A stretch of DNA of 64,000 nucleotides, taken from VAZQ01 sp036557665. Lineage in GTDB: Bacteria > Pseudomonadota > Alphaproteobacteria > Rhizobiales > Xanthobacteraceae. The stretch lies in contig DATBHG010000110.1 in the NCBI GenBank assembly GCA_036557665.1, positions 49,831-113,830 of the forward strand. Direction: 5' to 3'. Positions 61,678-64,000 of this stretch are shown in pieces. Within the stretch, counting starts at the first letter, position 1. Each line of letters begins with the position of its first letter. The notes beneath the pieces were generated by a model. It made no database searches. It was not told the origin of the DNA and worked only from the letters and a program-made list of their open reading frames with translations. Made by a program: the position numbers and the translations under genes.

Positions 61678-62607
61678 TCAGATCTCCCGCCGCCGGATGA
61701 AACGCAGCATCGCCACCACCACGACGAGCAGCACCGGCAGCATGAACAGCGAGATGGCGGCGCCGTGCGACACATCGCCGGAATTGATGCCGGTCTGAAA
61801 ACCCGAGAAGCCCAGGACCGAGGTCGCGCCCACCGGGCCGCCCATGGTCATCAGGAAGACGATGGAAAGATCAGTAAAGGTGAACACGATGCCGAAGACG
61901 AGGCCGACGGCCACAATCGGCAGAATCATCGGCATGATGATCTGGTAGTTGCGACGCCAGAAGCCGGCGCCGTCGATGGTCGCCGCGTCGAGCACGTCCT
62001 GCGGGACCGCGGTGATGCCGGCGAGGAAGATGACGATCGCGAACGGGAAGAAACGCCAGGCATTGACGACGATCACCGACAGCATCGCCAGATGTGGCGT
62101 GCCGAGCCAGTTCGGCGCGTCCGAACGGCTGACGAGGTCAAGCGCGATCAGCGTCCAGTTGATGACGCTGTAAAGCGAATCGAACATCCATTGCCAGGCG
62201 ACGGTGGCGAGCGCGATCGGCACGGCCCAGGGCAAGATGACCAGCGCGCGAACGAACTTGCGGCCCGGAAACGGCCGCAACAGCACCAGCGCGCCGAACT
62301 TGCCGAGGATGAGGCCCAGCGTCTGCGATCCGAAGGTGAAGATGAAAGTGTTGTACAGGGTCTGCTGGAAGACGGGATCCTCCAGGACGTCTTGGAAATT
62401 GTCGAGGCCGACGAAGCTCCACGACGGATCGTAGATCGTGTAGGCGCTGAGCGAGTAATACACCGCCATCAGGAACGGCACGCCGACCAGCAACAGCACA
62501 TAGAGGATCGCCGGCGCCACCATGAGCGAGCCGAGCACGTCGCGCCGGTCCAGGATGAACCGGAAGCGCGCGGCCGGCTTGGCGACTGACTCGGCGATGG
62601 CGACCAT
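61678..62607 (-). CDS. Carbohydrate ABC permease (MalF/UgpA-like)
   Basis: 309-aa membrane subunit with about six helices. It begins with a Lys/Arg-rich cytosolic tail (KPAARFRFILDRRDVLGSLM), has the Asn/Ser-Tyr pattern of the family (YYSLSAYTIYDPSWSFVGLD) and the EAA-like loop QDVLDAATIDGAGFWRRNYQ. It lies between the ATPase (15 bp upstream) and the MalG-like permease (1 bp downstream), so the three form one transcript. Confidence 0.92.
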   Translation of the reverse strand: MVAIAESVAKPAARFRFILDRRDVLGSLMVAPAILYVLLLVGVPFLMAVYYSLSAYTIYDPSWSFVGLDNFQDVLEDPVFQQTLYNTFIFTFGSQTLGLILGKFGALVLLRPFPGRKFVRALVILPWAVPIALATVAWQWMFDSLYSVINWTLIALDLVSRSDAPNWLGTPHLAMLSVIVVNAWRFFPFAIVIFLAGITAVPQDVLDAATIDGAGFWRRNYQIIMPMILPIVAVGLVFGIVFTFTDLSIVFLMTMGGPVGATSVLGFSGFQTGINSGDVSHGAAISLFMLPVLLVVVVAMLRFIRRREI

Positions 62608-62622
62608 GGGCGAAATTGCCTT

Positions 62623-63648
62623 CTAGTGGCGGCTCGTACGCTTGCCGTCATTGTTGAAATGGCGCAGCGCGGCATCGCGCACGGCGAACGGATGCCACTC
62701 GCCGGGCCGGATCCACTCCTCGGCGACGTGCGCCGGCGGAAGTTTCGCCGTGACCACGTCTTTCGTGTCGAAGCCTTCCAGCACGCCGTAGACGATCCGC
62801 TCGGAGCCAAGAAATTCCGAACGGTCGACGCGGAACTGGAATTCGGTGAACGCGGCGTCCTTGATCATCTCCTTGGGCAAAAAATTCTCCGGCCGGAAAC
62901 CGAGATAGCCGCCGTTGCGGGCGACGATGTTCATCGGCGGGGCGCCGACGAAGGTGGCGACAAAGCGGTCGGCCGGGTCGTTGTAGATTTCCGCCGGCGT
63001 TCCGACTTGGCGGATCTGGCCGCGGTCGATGACGGCGATGCGGTCGCCCATGCCCATGGCTTCCACCTGATCGTGGGTCACGTAGATGGTGGTGACGCCG
63101 ACGCGCTGCTGAAATTGCCTGATCTCCTGGCGGGCCGAGGTGCGCAGTTTGGCGTCGAGATTCGACAGCGGCTCGTCGAGCAAGAGCGCGGTCGGCTGGC
63201 GAACCAGCGCCCGCGCCAGTGCCACGCGCTGGCGCTCGCCGCCCGAGAGTTGGCGCGGCCGGCGGTCGAGCAGATGGCCGATGCCGAGCAGTTGCGAGGC
63301 CCATTCGACCTTCTTGCTGATCTCCGCGCTCGGAATGCCTTGCGTCTTCAGCGGAAAGGCGATGTTGTGGCGCACCGTGAAATGCGGATAGAGCCCATAG
63401 CTCTGAAACATCATCGCCACGCCGCGGGCGCGCGGCGGTATGTCGTTGACGATGTCGCCGCCGATCAGAAGGTCGCCGCTAGTCTGCTTTTCCAGCCCGC
63501 AGATGATGCGCAGGAACGTGGTCTTGCCGCAGCCCGACGGGCCCAGCAAAACCATGAACTCGCCGTTCGGTACGTTAAGCGAAATGCCGTTTACAGCGGG
63601 GACCTCGCCGAATTTCTTGACGATGTCCCTGGTCACGACCGCAGCCAT
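62623..63648 (-). CDS. Carbohydrate ABC ATPase (UgpC/MalK-like)
   Basis: 341-aa ATPase with a C-terminal regulatory (TOBE-like) region. Walker A GPSGCGKTT, Q-loop AMMFQSYGLYPHFTVRHNIA, signature LSGGERQRVALARALV, Walker B ALLLDEPLSNLDAKL and H-loop YVTHDQVEAMGMGDRI are all intact. The ATG at 63648 follows GGGAGG and is preferred over a frame from 63690. It lies downstream of the sugar receptor gene, separated by a hairpin, and upstream of the two permeases. Confidence 0.94.
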   Translation of the reverse strand: MAAVVTRDIVKKFGEVPAVNGISLNVPNGEFMVLLGPSGCGKTTFLRIICGLEKQTSGDLLIGGDIVNDIPPRARGVAMMFQSYGLYPHFTVRHNIAFPLKTQGIPSAEISKKVEWASQLLGIGHLLDRRPRQLSGGERQRVALARALVRQPTALLLDEPLSNLDAKLRTSARQEIRQFQQRVGVTTIYVTHDQVEAMGMGDRIAVIDRGQIRQVGTPAEIYNDPADRFVATFVGAPPMNIVARNGGYLGFRPENFLPKEMIKDAAFTEFQFRVDRSEFLGSERIVYGVLEGFDTKDVVTAKLPPAHVAEEWIRPGEWHPFAVRDAALRHFNNDGKRTSRH

Positions 63649-63677
63649 TGAACCTCCCAGAAATTCAACGTCATGAC

Positions 63678-63707
63678 CTGCCCCGCCCACCTCTTGCGGC
63701 GGGGCAG
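63678..63707. promoter_or_regulatory. Intercistronic hairpin between sugar receptor and ATPase
   Basis: CTGCCCCGCC (63678-63687) and GGCGGGGCAG (63698-63707) form a perfect 10-bp stem with a 10-nt loop. Hairpins at this place commonly stabilise the receptor mRNA or partly stop transcription, so that receptor exceeds membrane subunits. No U-tract follows. Confidence 0.65.
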
Positions 63708-63736
63708 TGTCAGTCCGCTTGACCGCCCGCCAGGTA

Positions 63737-64000
63737 TCAGGTCCTGCGCGCCCACTTCTTGAAGATGGCTTCGCATCGCTGCGTCGCCTCTTTGACCGAA
63801 TCCTCCGCGCTCAATTGGCCCGTTGCCGCCTTCGTCATCATGTCGTTGATGATGAAGGCATAGTAGATTTCGTCCGTCGCGGGCGTGGCCGGTCCCGGAT
63901 AGCCCGGGATGGCGGACCACTTGTCCGAATCCTGCAGGATTGCCAGTTTGTTGTTGGGCGTCGAAGTCGGATCGTTCGACAGGATCGGCATCGGCTTGGG
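63737..64000 (-). CDS. Carbohydrate ABC receptor (partial, N-terminus off window)
   Basis: The C-terminal 87 residues of an extracellular solute-binding protein, open to the right edge. The visible part (PILSNDPTSTPNNKLAILQD, KWSAIPGYPGPATPATDEIY, ending EAIFKKWARRT) is consistent with the C-terminal lobe of family 1 sugar receptors. It lies first in the minus-strand operon with ATPase and two permeases. The substrate cannot be inferred without the rest. Confidence 0.75.
   Translation of the reverse strand, partial: PKPMPILSNDPTSTPNNKLAILQDSDKWSAIPGYPGPATPATDEIYYAFIINDMMTKAATGQLSAEDSVKEATQRCEAIFKKWARRT

Noticed and set aside
1..64000. CRISPR arrays, tRNA or rRNA genes, insertion sequences, attachment sites
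   Set aside because: None seen. Repeats found are short palindromes or a two-copy tandem without spacers, and no transposase or integrase frame was recognised.

Overview
The window is 64 kb of GC-rich chromosomal DNA. It looks like an alphaproteobacterium of the order Hyphomicrobiales (Rhizobiales), in the Bradyrhizobium/Xanthobacteraceae neighbourhood. Reasons: many periplasmic-binding-protein genes of the Bug/TctC type, small proteins typical of that group (DUF6894, the 77-residue RGLRLIEGAAFDPDT-type protein), a long-tailed ribosomal protein S21 next to purK, and short palindromic elements of the 'GTCATGGCCGGGCTTG' and 'CCCCTGAAGGG' kinds. The taxonomic placement is inference. No rRNA, tRNA, CRISPR array, insertion sequence or phage gene was seen.

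Layout. (1) 1-4111, minus strand: an oxalate operon gntR-oxc-frc, with frc running off the left edge and a 17-bp imperfect palindrome in front of gntR. (2) 4292-21423, plus strand: an uptake and catabolic island with a 52-residue membrane protein, NMT1-like and Bug receptors, a fumarylacetoacetase-family enzyme, a branched-chain-type ABC importer (livK, livH, fused livM-livG, livF), four amidohydrolase-fold proteins, a DUF4242 protein and a flavoprotein. Two of the amidohydrolases have damaged metal sites. (3) 21492-32842: exported acetolactate decarboxylase, Rieske oxygenase, gamma-resorcylate-decarboxylase-like enzyme, GST, a leuCD pair, FMN 2-hydroxyacid dehydrogenase, class II aldolase, Bug receptor and alpha/beta hydrolase. 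(4) 33053-35194: small exported proteins (c-type cytochrome, TonB-C-like, CHRD, cupredoxin). (5) 35303-40216: a polar amino-acid ABC importer with M24 and M20 peptidase-fold proteins that both lack usual metal ligands. (6) 40468-47649: Crp/Fnr regulator, small conserved proteins, nucleoside phosphorylase-like protein, AhpD-like protein, PAS protein, MFS and APC transporters. (7) 47636-54861, minus strand: purK, rpsU, a TTC38-like TPR protein and a CPCC mini-protein, preceded by a hydantoin/pyrimidine cluster whose hyuA is a stump. (8) 55093-64000: M50 protease, CinA-C amidase, NUDIX protein, a frameshifted nucleotidyltransferase, serine hydrolase, DoxX, NAD-dependent epimerase, and a sugar ABC importer running off the right edge.

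How it works together. The window is dominated by high-affinity uptake of small organic acids, amides and sugars, and by hydrolases and oxygenases acting on them, as in a soil oligotroph with a broad catabolic repertoire. The observations most worth following are the amidohydrolase A/B pair with missing metal ligands beside a DUF4242 protein, the livM-livG fusion joined through a palindromic repeat, the hyuA stump occupying the place where purE would be expected, and the translation-coupled rpsU-TPR-CPCC chain with non-ATG starts.
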